Assembly: GCF_018320785.1 (NCBI RefSeq)
Contig: NC_054881.1
Location: 19,344,275-19,408,274, forward strand
Direction: 5' to 3'
DNA length: 64,000 nt
Source: Cheilinus undulatus
Taxonomy: Eukaryota > Chordata > Actinopteri > Labriformes > Labridae
The position numbers and the translations under genes were made by a program. Shown here one piece after another: positions 12,071-23,600 of this stretch (positions within the stretch are counted from its first letter, which is position 1; each line of letters starts with the position of its first letter). The notes under the pieces were generated by a model. The model did no database searches, was not told the DNA's origin, and saw nothing but the letters and a program-made list of their open reading frames with translations.

Positions 12071-15000
12071 GAAGAAAACTGATTGCTACAATAGTATCTT
12101 GCTATTGCAATAGCACTTCCTGTATCTTATGCAGACCAAAGTCAGAATCTTTTGGTCCCTGATGATTATTGAAAACTTCTATTTGGTGCATTTCTGGGTA
12201 TTGTTGCAAGACCGTGTGTCTAATGCAGATGTGCTCAGGAGTGTGGGGATGGAACATTTCAGCTGCTTGATACAAGAATGGTAGCTGCACTTTTACAGGG
12301 ATCTGGTGCACTTTCCCCAGCCTGATCCAGCACACTGCATAACGGATGCCCAGGACTTGGTGGGATGGTCCATATGCCAGGGAAGGGCTCATGCGTCGTG
12401 GAGGGGTCAGCTGGGAAGATGCCTAGAAGGATGGGGCATGAGTAAGAAGCAGGCCTGGATGATGGCCATTAGGAGCCTAGAGCAGTACAGGACTAAGGTT
12501 GAGGCGGTGAAGTGCTGAACTGGCATATGCTCTCATACCTAACCTGACCTGAAAAGTTGTTGATTGTTTTTGTCCCCAGTCAAAGTAGAACTGATAATGC
12601 AGGATAAAGATCTTCAAAAATGACCAGTGATTGAGTTCGGAGGCAGTTTAAATGACCTTTATTTTTTCCCATGTTTTGTTTTTAGTATGTTTAAACTACA
12701 AATATATCTGACAGTTTCAGCACTGGACTGATTAGCTCTACTGAGCCCTGATTATACTTTGAAATATGTACTGATGCAACACATAATTGATACAGGAAAA
12801 CGACAAGCCAACTCCCCTCCATTAGTAACTATTGTTGTATTAAATGGGGAAAAAACGAGCAATGAAGCTGAATCCTCTAAGTGTGCCTCTGTAAAAGTTG
12901 TCTGCTCCATTCATATCAGTGTTTTTGCAGCAGGGAGTCAGTATTTATGTTTGAAAGAGAAAGACGTGATCTGCATTTATGTTTTTATACCTGTATGGCT
13001 AAATGTCACACATACAGCATGAAAATACTGAAAGCTAAATGGTTAAAAAGCCCTCTGTAACACAGGAAGGCCACTGAAAGGGCACACTCCTACATTTACA
13101 TTGTGAGCCTAGGCTACAGGTGTGAAAGTCCATTGTGTTTAATTATTTACCACCCAGCAGACATTCCCCATCTCTCCTCCCTTACACTTCCTGAACACTT
13201 ACCACCCTACCCCCTTAGCTTGTACAAAAAAAACTTTTTACTTTTTAAAGAACAGGCAGCTGCTCACTATGCTGAGTGCTTTTATTCTCTTTCTAGGCTG
13301 AAGAGAAGAGACCAGACAAATGTTTTTGGGAACGAGTGCTGAAGCTCAGCTGGAACTACAAAGTGCTCACTTGTCTAAGTGCATTTTTAAAAAGTAACTC
13401 CACTTCAATGGCAGATCTTCCTCCAAACATTTCTGAAGTTTGGTGTTCAGCATATAAAGCCGTATCAACTGGTATTGTTCTGCCTTTATTGGAACATGCA
13501 ATCTTCAAGCAAAAGTGAAAGAATAATGCCTATTTCTAAATTTAAATCTGCAAAGATTATGTTCGGCAGAGTAATGACTTTAGAGGGCGTGATGGCAGTT
13601 TAGAAGGAGTCAGAGATCTTAGTAATTTCCTGACTTTGAGGTGTAGCATCAGCTGAAGTGTGAAAGCAGGAGGAGGTTATGACATACAGTATTTTGCCCT
13701 CAAGTCACTTAAAAAAAAGCTTGACCCATTTTTAACTAACAATGCATACAAGGCATTTTTCAGATGGTTAAGTGAAGGTAGAAGTTGCAGTGTTTATGAC
13801 CACACAAAAATGTCCTCTCATGAGATCTGGCAACCAATTTCTCTTATTTCTGCAAAAGATGTCACTCTGTTGGTAAAGCAATCAACATAGCATCTTCCAT
13901 GTCTTCTCCACACTTTGACCCTACAATCCAACTGCTGTAGGCAGAATCTGGACTCATAGCTAAACATAACATTCCTCCACATGTTAAGGTTCTAGTGCAT
14001 GTGTTGCTGTCACCAGAGCGGTGAAGGGCAGATTTGGCTAATTTTTCATGGGCGCAACCAACATACTTGGCTTTGCTGCTCATCTGACTATTGCATGTTC
14101 CTGTGGATCCATTTAATAGGGGAAATAAGCAGGTTTTTCAACAGTATAAGATTTTTGCCAAGAAGCACTCTAGCAACAGGGAAACAATCTACCAAATACA
14201 AATGTCCCTACTTTTTGTGCTAAGTTTAAGATAGAAAACACCTTGCTGTGTTGTGTTCGTGTGCAGTATTGCAGGTCTACGAGAACCCCTTTAAAGCTGT
14301 GACATTCATGCCCCTGTGATGTTTCACCGAAACTATGAATGCTTTGGAGGTGTAATGCAGGGATGAGGTGAACCCTCTGTACCAGCTTTATAGGTGGTAA
14401 CAGAGGCAAAAACAGGATCAGCTGAGCCAACTGGGGAGGACTTTTGGTGTGTGCATGAGCTCCTGCACTGCTGTGCTCTCTCACAGACCCGAAATGCCAA
14501 AAAGCAATGAGAACTGACAGACATGGTCATGTAATACCACACCAGCGCAGTTTCAACATGAGTGTCTCGAGGCGTTATGACGGTAGGGCCTCATTAAGCT
14601 GCTGTTGCAGAAAGGCTCTGTGGAAACAGCTTGTGTTTCTTACTTTTTACTTTCATTTCCCCTTGTCCTCCTCTGAGCGGCTGCATCTGTCATTGCCCTT
14701 TGCTTGCCTTTGAAATGTCTTATTATGGTGTAAAAGTTTCTGTTGTTGCATTTCAACATAATTCAGCTGTCCGGTGAAGTGACAAAGACAGTCTTTTAGT
14801 TAAAGATGAAGGTGTCCTTGAGGCAAAAATCCCTTTACATCAAAATGACTTTGTGTCTGACAGCTGTTACCTGAGAGAGAGATGCTATCTGTACTTCTCT
14901 TATTGAAATCACTCAAATGTGGTTTCCTCTAAACAAGTTTGTCATTTCTACCTAAAGCCCTGTGGCTGCAGGATGGGAATACACACAAATAGACATCCTG

Positions 15001-15589
15001 TTTCTCTGCATTAACACCCACAGAGGAACACACACTCACAGGTTTCTCACACTGCCCCCGAGCACATGTGCAACCCTCCAAAGTCGGTGTAATTAGAATT
15101 CAGCCAGCAAAGCCCCACTATCATCGTCATGTTTAATTCAGTGTTTGTGTGTGTTTAGAGTGCATGAGTAAGAAGATGAAGAGACTAAAAGCAGAGGACG
15201 TTAGCAGACGAGGTTTTGAAAGTTTATAAAAAGAAACAGAGTGGGCGAGTGAAGAAAAGCAGTTAGAAGCCACTGTTTTTAGTGTTTTTCCACCACCTGC
15301 TTCTTTCCAGGATCTGTTCCTTTGGTTGAATTGATATTTATGAGGTAAAATCTGCAGAAGAAAACACCTTGATGATTGCAGGAAGAGGCCTACTTTCTTT
15401 CATGACAGATGCAAAACAGTGTCAGAAATCCAGGGTGGTATATGATGCTTTTTGTGCGTGATGTAAATTTTATTCAAATGTGTCTCTTTGGAGAAGAAAC
15501 GTCCCCTCCTGTCACCGTGGGAATCATTCAAAGCCTCCATAATGTGTTTACCTGATCAAAAGCCATCTATCTTTACTGCTATGTTTGTC

Positions 15590-15700
15590 TCTCTCTGACT
15601 GCCCGTCTCCACCTCCGCTCTCCCGTTTCCCTCTGTCACATATCCATGGCGCCTGTCGCCGGGGCAACACGAGCCGCGGCCATTCTATCCTGTCATTAGG
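15590..15700. promoter_or_regulatory. CpG-rich intron block with RFX X-box-like site
   Basis: A CpG-containing block in an otherwise CpG-poor intron carries GTCGCCGGGGCAAC at 15655-15668. It matches the X-box consensus GTYNCCATRGNAAC at 12 of 14 positions. It could be an intronic enhancer or alternative promoter of tprn. Function is inferred from the motif only. Confidence 0.3.
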
Positions 15701-16485
15701 ATTCCAGGATAAGGACGCTTACTCTCTGTCTGTCTCACATACTTACATTGTTCCATCAGTGCTGGATGCTGTAGATTTAGTAATTGTTGGTTGTTTTACG
15801 AGGAGCTCTTCGAACCACATAAGTGAAATATTGTCTAGTAAAGATGTTTGGATGGGCCCCCCGATGAGCGCGTTCTGTAATCAGCAGAGCTAAATCAGTG
15901 TTTCAGTGGGTGGGGACCCACACTGCTCTGATGTTTAAAGGAGGACCAGTTTGTTTTCATGAGGCAATGCAAACCGAGGTCAGTTATTTCAGTACAGGGA
16001 AGAAAATGTCTCGAAACATGTTGCTGTTTTCTTTCTTTGTACCATGTTTTTGTGCATAACTTTTAAGAGGTTCTTAGAAAATGCTGGATATGTTACATTT
16101 ACACCATCATCCAGATTTGGGAGAATTTCTTACACTAACCCCTTATGTACTGTATATGCACAGTACCCTGAATTGATGGGGAACTGATCATTTTTGGATG
16201 ATTTTGATTTAAACTGGGTGTACACTGTGCAAATTTCAGCCAATTCAAACACGATTTTGATTTCCAGCTTGGAACGATTTCTGGCATCGCAGTTGGATTA
16301 ATTGTGAAGCACTAGTAGAACCCCCAACTGCCTTCCCTGGAATAATGGAAAGAAACATGCAGGAAATAGGCCTCCAGCTTACACAGAATAAGTGATTTTC
16401 CTTGGTGTTTAATTTCGTTTTCAAATAAATTCAAAATAAATTTGCATTCAGCTGAATAGCCTAAAGTCAAATGTTAACCAACTTC

Positions 16486-16640
16486 CAGAGGTGGAAAAGG
16501 TATGTAAAAGTACAGTTACTCTGGTTAAAATGTACTTGAGTAAAATAAAAGTACTGCCCTATCTTTTACTCAAGTAAAAGTAAAGCACATGTAATGAGAA
16601 GTTTACTGAGTAACTACTGAGGAGCTGTACAGTGAAATGT
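16486..16640 (+). mobile_element. hAT-like element fragment (CAGAGGTGGAAA end), copy 1
   Basis: The terminus CAGAGGTGGAAAAGGTATG is followed by repeated AAAAGTACAGTTACT, ACTTGAGTAAAATAAAAGTA and ACTCAAGTAAAAGTAAAG blocks. These are hallmarks of a very common fish non-autonomous hAT-like family. A clear right end is not seen; a second copy lies at 17432-17584. Confidence 0.65.
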
Positions 16641-16840
16641 GATCTTTTCTATTAACAATAAGAACAAGAGAACAGCTCTCCAACTAAGGTGTTCAGGTAA
16701 AGTCACGCCTCTATAATAAAGTAAAATACACAGCAACCCTTGAAAATATGCAACGTGGGCCTCCTCTGGCAGGCAGTGCATACTAATGAAGAATATCCGC
16801 TTTGTCCTTTAGAGACACTTAAAGTCACAGCTGGAACTCC

Positions 16841-16880
16841 AACCCAGTGGATAACTTCACTCATAGTGCAAATGTTTCTC
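16841..16880 (+). repeat. Unnamed repeat, copy 2 (ATAACTTCACTCATAGTGCA)
   Basis: AACCCAGTGGATAACTTCAC followed by TCATAGTGCAAATG is a diverged copy of the core at 10761-10794. It lies just upstream of the SINE. Confidence 0.5.
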
Positions 16881-16901
16881 ACAGCAAGAACAACAACAAT
16901 C

Positions 16902-17066
16902 GGGGGTGCAAATGGCCTAGCGGCCTAAGCTACCCATGTATGTGGGCATCCCGGGTTTGAATCCGGCCTGTGGTCCTTTTACTGCATATCTCTCCCCACT
17001 CTTGCACCATTTCCAATTCTATCCACTGTCCCCCTCTGTCGATTAAAGGTACTAAAAAGCCGCAAA
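16902..17066 (+). mobile_element. tRNA-derived SINE with perfect 13-bp target duplication
   Basis: The head has pol III internal promoter boxes: an A-box-like TGGCCTAGCGG at 16913-16923 and a B box GGTTTGAATCC at 16954-16964. The body reads CTGCATATCTCTCCCCACTC and ends in an A-rich AAAAAGCCGCAAAA tail, as in common teleost tRNA-SINEs. The direct repeat AACAACAACAATC flanks it exactly (16889-16901 and 17067-17079). It is not a functional tRNA gene because the cloverleaf is incomplete and fused to the SINE body. Confidence 0.85.
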
Positions 17067-17154
17067 AACAACAACAATCCACCGGAAACATAACCAGTCA
17101 ATCAACACTGTCAAATAATAACTCCATGTGTTCTTGTCCATGTGATGAAATGCC

Positions 17155-17415
17155 GCTCGATTAAACTGCACTGGTTTTTAAATCTCCCGTTTATGGAGAC
17201 AGCAGCGCACACTAGCCGTTGCGGGATACCGTAACATCCTTTCACACTCATTACGGAAAAGTCTGTTACGGCCCTGATACTACCTCTCGATCCGGATCAG
17301 AGGTGGGGCAAGATCGACCCCTCATTGCGGAACATTTGCTTTCATACAGAATGGCGTTGCGGAATGAAGGCGTAACAGACACGGAAAAGAGAGGCAATGT
17401 GAAAGTAGCTTAAGT
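17155..17415. other. CpG-dense 260-bp island inside intron 1
   Basis: About 18 CpG dinucleotides occur in roughly 260 bp (for example TTGCGGGATACCG, TCGATCCGGATC, GGCGTTGCGGAATG), whereas flanking intron DNA has very few. It sits between two CAGAGGTGG hAT-like copies, directly downstream of the SINE. It may be the interior of a younger transposon or an unmethylated regulatory island. Confidence 0.5.
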
Positions 17416-17431
17416 GCTACTGTGTAGTCAA

Positions 17432-17584
17432 CAGAGGTGGAAAAAATACAAGAGTACTGCACTCAAGGAAAAGTACATTTACTTTGGTTAATCTACTAAA
17501 ATACATGTAAAAGTACAAGTACCCCCCAAAAAACAACCCAATTACAACAATTTGAGTCAATGCAATTAGTTACTTTCCACCTTG
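17432..17584 (+). mobile_element. hAT-like miniature element (CAGAGGTGGAAA ... TTTCCACCTTG), copy 2
   Basis: The left end CAGAGGTGGAAAAAATACAA and the right end AGTTACTTTCCACCTTG are inverted. Between them are AGTACTGCACTCAAGGAAAA and ACATGTAAAAGTACAAGTAC blocks. It is a short (~153 bp), apparently complete non-autonomous copy of the family at 16486. Confidence 0.65.
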
Positions 17585-19479
17585 GTTTGCAGAATGTGAC
17601 CAACATTAGGCAGTGCTAGCCCTGCTGACCTGAATATCGTCACTCAGTGCTTTGATTATGTGGGTATAACCTACTCACAGCCTACATACAGCTTTATCTG
17701 CAATTTCTAGTTCAAAATACTAATATTTTGTTAAGAATAGTGCTGATAGTTCCTATGCCATTAGTTTGGTGATAGTTAGCAGCTTTATCATGAAGAACAA
17801 TTACAGTGGCATCTTAAGTTTAGACTGAGTATTTGAGTAGGATCATGAGCCTGAGCTGATAAAAAATGTCAATGTTTGACTCATAATTCTGATTCTGACA
17901 ACAAAAGGGTCCAAAATTTAACCATTTAGCCAGCTAATCCCACACCCCTACACAGAATATTTGTTACTATTCAGCTGCTAGTAGTATTTGCTGGCAATGC
18001 TGTTTACTTTTGGGTAGGTGAGAGAGGTGGTAATAGCGGTTTTCTTGCTGTTTGGGATATTTGAATTTCCCTCCATCCATCCATTCATTCATTGGAAGCA
18101 TGAAAATGAGACAACAGATCTGACTACAACCCCAATGAGACAATTGTTACAGTCCTTCTTGATCATCAAGCATTTGCACCACATTATAGCAAGATGCTGT
18201 TCAAAATAAGGGAAATATAAGATTAGGTAAGAGTCACTTTAAACTAAATAACTGTTTAAATTTACAAAAGTCATGGCCAATCCCTACAAATCACCCACCA
18301 GACATATTTAGATCTGTGACATCTTTCCCTTATCTATTTTGAAACCATGTCAGACATTTATTCAACTGTGTGCCAAAGTTCACCGAAACTGTGGTCTTAT
18401 CATGGCTGAAATCCAGTCCACTGTTTGACCTTTCACTCACAGCTGAAGATTTGAGTCACACTTTTGGCTTTTAACTCTGGAGATGCTGCCAAGTAGAATC
18501 AGTGATGATTTATTTTGAGATCAGTGTGTAGTAAGTCTCACATATTAATGCATGAAGACACAAGACCCCATAAAGAACATAGATCATCATTAAAACATGG
18601 TTTAACTACATAAAGGTGAAGAAAAAGACAATGAAAATCCTAAAACAATAAGACTTTTTTTTTTTTTTTTTACAAAGTCATAATGATCCTGTTCCACAGA
18701 AGGAAAATCCTAATCCCATGTGCTGGATCAATTCCTATCCTTTGTCCTGATTGTGGCTTTTTAGACACACCCACCCATCTTCACTTTTATGTATCAGATG
18801 CCCTAAAAGCTCCCACAATGCCGCTGTGTGGACTGCTGATAGGTTTCGATCCCCTCCCCACTGGTATCACCTTTCATATTCAATGTTTGCATTTTTATTA
18901 GTCTAAGCCGGCTCATTTTTATCAGCTGTCTGATGGAACACAACATTGTTAAAAATGTCTCCACAGGTCCGAGGCAGATCTATGTGGGGTTTTGTTGATA
19001 CAAACAAGTTTTTAAAATGTGTCTCCTCCACTGTTCACTCCGTATCCATCAGATAATGCAACCCTGATAGCACAGAGAGATGAAAACACTCACACATGGC
19101 TACAAAGGTCAAACTCTTACAGCAGTGACTCACACTCACACTGTAAACATGGATTTTTCACATTCTGCTCTGTGTGCAACAACCACCTACTCGTGATTTT
19201 CAGTGTTGAGATACTTGAGTATTGAGAGCTGTAGCTCTTGAAGTATTTCCACATCAACACTGTTGTATGCTCATGTACGATCAACTATCTTCGTTTTTAA
19301 TGGATGCTTGAGAACGTTTTATTTACTACAGATAAAAGGCGCATGGTTAGAAGGTTCTTTAATGATATATAATTATCTGATTTTTGATCTTTTTGCTCAT
19401 ATGTGACATATTTAAGATTTCTTTTCTGACAGTGTAAACAGCACAAGTCGAATCGATATAGAAAAATGTAGTTCTGGAC

Positions 19480-19660
19480 AATTTGGTTAAAATGGGTGAT
19501 GGCGGTTAATACAATGTTGCAAGTATGATATAATACATAAGTGGTGTCATGAGTCTACTTGCTCAATTATAAAGAAAAATGCAGGGAGTAATGATAGTTT
19601 TGACTACTAAAAACATCACGTAAAATGACAAAAAAAATCTTTATTTAGGTTTATCGTATG
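19480..19660 (+). repeat. Interspersed repeat, copy A (AATGATAGTTTTGA block)
   Basis: The stretch AAAATGCAGGGAGTAATGAT then AGTTTTGACTACTAAAAAC (about 19575-19615) matches AAAATGCAGACAATAATGAT then AGTTTTGATAGTTTCTCTAC at about 57064-57105. A further shared block, AGTACTGCTTTCAAAATAAC, occurs at about 20370 and 57131. The family is unknown. Confidence 0.5.
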
Positions 19661-21240
19661 ACAGGCCACTGTGTTATGAACCATCAGGCTAAATTTCAGT
19701 CATGAAAAACATCTCTAAGTTGATAAAACTAAATTTCAAAATCATTAAAAATGAGGCAGCAAAATCTGCTCTAGAATGGTATGGGCGTTTTGGTTGAATG
19801 AGCTGAAGTCACACGTGCTCAATAGAAACAATAATCCTCTGAAATAAAAAAAAAAAACACTTCCAATCAGAGCTGCCTGGCTCTGTGCCAGAACAGAGAG
19901 GCACAAGTTGGGGTTTTAATTTACTGTTTTCTGGCACAAACCTCTCTGTTATGGTACTTTTAATGGCCCATAGGGCACCGTGGCTGATAGATTTGAGAAA
20001 TACACCTTACAATGAACAAAAACACAGCATGTAGCTGACTGTTAATGCTCAATGAAGGCAGTGACATCAGCTAACAACAGACTATACTGAGATTAACTGT
20101 TAGGTGATTTTATGTCATTGTAGTGTTTGGGTGTTGGGGAATTATCCCAGGACATGTCACAGGCTCCTATATTTGCCCTGTTGAAATAAAACTAATCCAT
20201 AAAAAGGTAAACAACTTTTAACAGTCTAAAACAAAAATGTAGTCCCTCATGTATCTCAGTTTTACAGCAACCTTATTCCAACATATCTATTGTTAAGACA
20301 CAAATTTTTGATTTCACTTCACAGGGAATTTAAATGGCATAAAAAGACAAAATCTGAAGTTTTAATAGTACTGCTTTCAAAATAACTATGTTTTTTCTGT
20401 TTTTGAAAGTACTTCTACAGACTGCAATCGTGGCGCTGTTCTAAACTTAAAGGTCTTATGCAGGTATTTTGTAAACCTCTCAAATACTATGCAAGAACTC
20501 ACAGCCTTTTATGCATTTATGTTATTACATAGCCTGCCATTGCCATTGTTATAAGATTTATTTTGCAGCATTAAAAACAATGACTGAAGATCTTAGAGAT
20601 ACTGCACTTTTGGTGCTATTGATCATTAAATCATAGAGATTTGATCATTTTGATACATGTGGTAATCAAGAGTATAAAAAATGCTGACTACCTCAGTATT
20701 TGGATTTGCTGCCAATGTTTTTAGACAGTTAGCGTGTGAATTTGTGTGCCTGTTTTGATGATTTAAAAACAAAAAAATGCCAATACTGGGGATCAAGAGC
20801 CAATTTTCAGTGCATTTTCTGGCATTTATGCCCTCACTATGAACATTGCGGAGGTAAGGTGATCTCTTTCTGTCTGTGATGTTTTTGAAGGTACACTGTA
20901 AAAATGATTTTTGTGGCTAGTAAATCATATACATCAAATTATTTGAATTATACTAAAATAAATCATGTTAGAATGATAACTATTAGTTTGGGTACATTTT
21001 ATCTATTTTACCTATTTTTAGCAAAAATAAATTTAATAGACTCTTTAAAAACATGTGCAAGAAAAATACGTACTGCCAGGTGTGCCCTCATCATTACATG
21101 CTCATTGCCCAAGGCTCTGCTTGTGCAGTTTTCCCAGCATGCCCTGGGTCAAACAGTTTGTGTTTTAATGTTTCCTGTTATGCAGTAATTACTGCTAAGA
21201 TGATGTTGACCATGCCCCCGGTATTAGTGTTGCCTTTCAA

Positions 21241-21270
21241 TTTTGCACCATGAGTGAAGTTACCCACTCA
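21241..21270 (-). repeat. Unnamed repeat, copy 3 (inverted)
   Basis: TTTTGCACCATGAGTGAAGT followed by TACCCACTCAG is the reverse complement of the core at 10761-10794. Here the GTGGGTAACT part is present twice in tandem. Confidence 0.55.
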
Positions 21271-21629
21271 GTTACCCACTTTCTGCCTTTGGTGGCAACT
21301 GTGACCTTTTCCTGACAAGTGTGCTATATTCAATTGAAGAGCCCCTCCCAGGTCAGAGTTCACTTGTCTGTCTCGTCTTTACATTGCACTGCTCCGGTTA
21401 CTTAAAAGAGATTTTGATATTTTCTCGAAATAATTATGTAAAATTTACACAGTTAAACTGAATGCAATTGGATGAATTGTTTCCTCAGTTTAATTGCGTA
21501 CAGGTTGGTTTATATGGTGTAAGTAATGACGATAGTAACACATAGACAAGAATGCCACCAGTGGACATAACAATTGGCAATAATTGTTATGTACAGTACA
21601 GATGTTTTTTTTACATCACTTCTATTGGT

Positions 21630-21900
21630 GTAGCACTCCCACAGTGCCAACATTTCTCTCATATTTTACCATGAAACAGATCACAGTTCATCTAACAGGT
21701 CACATCACCTGCCCAATAACAAATTTCTTCTCTAAATCAGCTGCGTGATATGCTAAATATCAACATTAAATTGATGCGACACAACAGATAAACATCTGTC
21801 TCTGACATTGGCTCATGCTGACATCATTTGCCTATGGCAAATGTGAGTAAAAAAAAAAGAAAGGCTGATACTGATGTTAAACAGATGCATCACTAGCTAA
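21630..21900 (+). repeat. Interspersed repeat, copy A (CCAACATTTCTCTCATATTT)
   Basis: The order of blocks (ACATTTCTCTCATATTTTAC, ATCTAACAGGTC, ATTTCTTCTCTAAATCAGCT, then an ACAGATGCATCACTAGC end) parallels 28670-28870 (ACATTTTTCTCACATTTGAC, GTCCAACAGGTC, AAATCTCTTCTTTGATTCAG, CTGATGCATCTGAATCC). It is a diverged copy of one transposon-like family. Confidence 0.55.
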
Positions 21901-22096
21901 AACACACAGAAAATTGACAGACAGGGAAACGAAATACTGGGTCATGCATCGTCATCATGTGTTTTTATCCAGCTAAGAAATATCAAGATATATCTTTCTG
22001 TCCTAACTGTACACTTATACTTAGATTTGCATGCACATGTGCTATTGCATACACCCACAGAAATGTGGCACTAGCTCTTTCACGTGTTTAATATAT

Positions 22097-22098
<2 letters not shown>

Positions 22099-22168
<70 letters not shown>
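22099..22168. repeat. (TA)n microsatellite
   Basis: This is a continuous run of about 35 AT dinucleotides preceded by ATACACACATATA. It creates a spurious Tyr-Ile-rich reading frame on the minus strand. Confidence 0.97.
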
Positions 22169-22171
<3 letters not shown>

Positions 22172-22899
22172 GAATAAGAAGGTAGCAGTAAATTCCTCCA
22201 TACAGTAGATCTAGTCAGTTGGACGCTTTTTTTTTCACATATGACGAGATATCTCACAACACCTTGGCAGGAGCAGTATATTTCTGACCTGATTTTACTG
22301 CATGGATTAGAGCCAGACAAGTCTTCAGTAGGTGTTGCAGTGATGTCGATCCCACACTGCCCTTTTCCTGCATTCTGGGTCATTGATAGCCTTAAGCGCT
22401 GATATTTGGGTTGGAGCTGGAATCCCTGCAACCAACAAGTTATATTGTTGTAAGCTCACTGAAGGAGATTGGCTGCCAAGGTGTGTGTCTCCTTGACAGC
22501 AGGGAGCTGTTGGCACTCTGTAAATTACTCATAATGAGTGTGAATGTGCTAACAGGAATGTTCCCTATGCTGTAGCAGGAGCTGATGACTTTTTAAACTA
22601 AAATCTGGGCAGACAAACAGAGCTCCTATCCTCACATGAAAAGTCAGATGGGGTTTCTTCTATTTTTATTGATTTATGCTAGAGTTGTAAATAATTGAGC
22701 ATATATTACTTGCAGAGTAAAAGCAAACATTATTATTTTATTTCAACGAAAGAACATTTTAGTGCGATGATTTTTAGTAAAGTGTACTAAGAAGAAAATA
22801 AAAAGAATATGCTCTTGGGTTTATCTCTAGTGGTGCACCTATCACTCTTCTCCCATTAGTAAGATCTGTAGTTCACTCCAGTAATCCTAATTTACAGCA

Positions 22900-23110
22900 C
22901 AGTGGAAAGGTACACAGCCTGTTTAGTTTGCAGCATTTATTATCCCTCCCTCTGGAGCGAATGCAGCTGCAGCTAAACTCTTCAGACGGTTCATTGTGGT
23001 GCTGTGCTAATATTATCTGCTCGGCTGGAGATTAGCTCTAATCAGGCACCTGCTCATCTCCTCCGAGCAGGTACGCACTCTGAGTCCTGTTAGAGGACTT
23101 TGACAGGCCA
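22900..23110. other. Unique block with homeodomain and E-box-like words (possible enhancer)
   Basis: The block is repeat-free and compositionally balanced. It contains CAGCTG words, CTCTAATCAGGCACCTGC and CTCCGAGCAGGTACG. It is a candidate conserved non-coding element by appearance only. Confidence 0.2.
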
Positions 23111-23473
23111 TATGAGGCAGGCTGTTTGCAGAAAATTGCTTTTCAGACACAGACATCAGGTGCTACATTGGCTGTATGTCAGCAGGTGCACACCCAGTCC
23201 CAGTATGACCTTAGACACCACACCTTTGACCAGCTGGCACCAATGAGATAAATATAGAAACACTTACTGATGGATGCACATCCAGTCAGACACATAACTC
23301 TCAAACTGGAATTTCACTACAAGACAATAATCTGGTTTTTAAGATATACACAGATGCTTTCAAATAGGATAAACTAACGTCATTTATATGGAAATAGTTT
23401 ATGGTGATGTTGATTTGAAGAAAATAGATGTCAGGCCTAATGCTCAGTAAAATGATTGAACCACAAGTGATAG

Positions 23474-23600
23474 GACTGCACAATTTTGGCCAAAATGATA
23501 ATTATGATATTTTGATCATTAAGCTCATTATTAATTATCACTATAATTTTTGATTAAAGCGATATTTTCATTGGTTTTTTTTTTTTCATTTTCAGGAAAA
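23474..23600 (+). mobile_element. hAT-like end (GGACTGCACAATTTTGGCC)
   Basis: AGGACTGCACAATTTTGGCC followed by AAAATGATAATTATGATATT resembles the ATCG-rich terminal part of a common fish hAT-like family; another end of this type is at 62230-62340. No right terminus was found. Confidence 0.45.

Noticed and set aside
12102..12518. Overlapping open frames on both strands with unusual composition
   Set aside because: I considered a retroelement fragment, but no reverse-transcriptase, gag or transposase motif could be recognised.
16902..16970. Functional tRNA gene
   Set aside because: The pol III boxes are present but the cloverleaf is incomplete, the unit carries a SINE body and A-rich tail, and it is flanked by a target duplication.
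22042..22431. Minus-strand 129-codon frame with a Tyr-Ile repeat
   Set aside because: It is produced by reading through the (TA)n microsatellite and has no domain or splice context.
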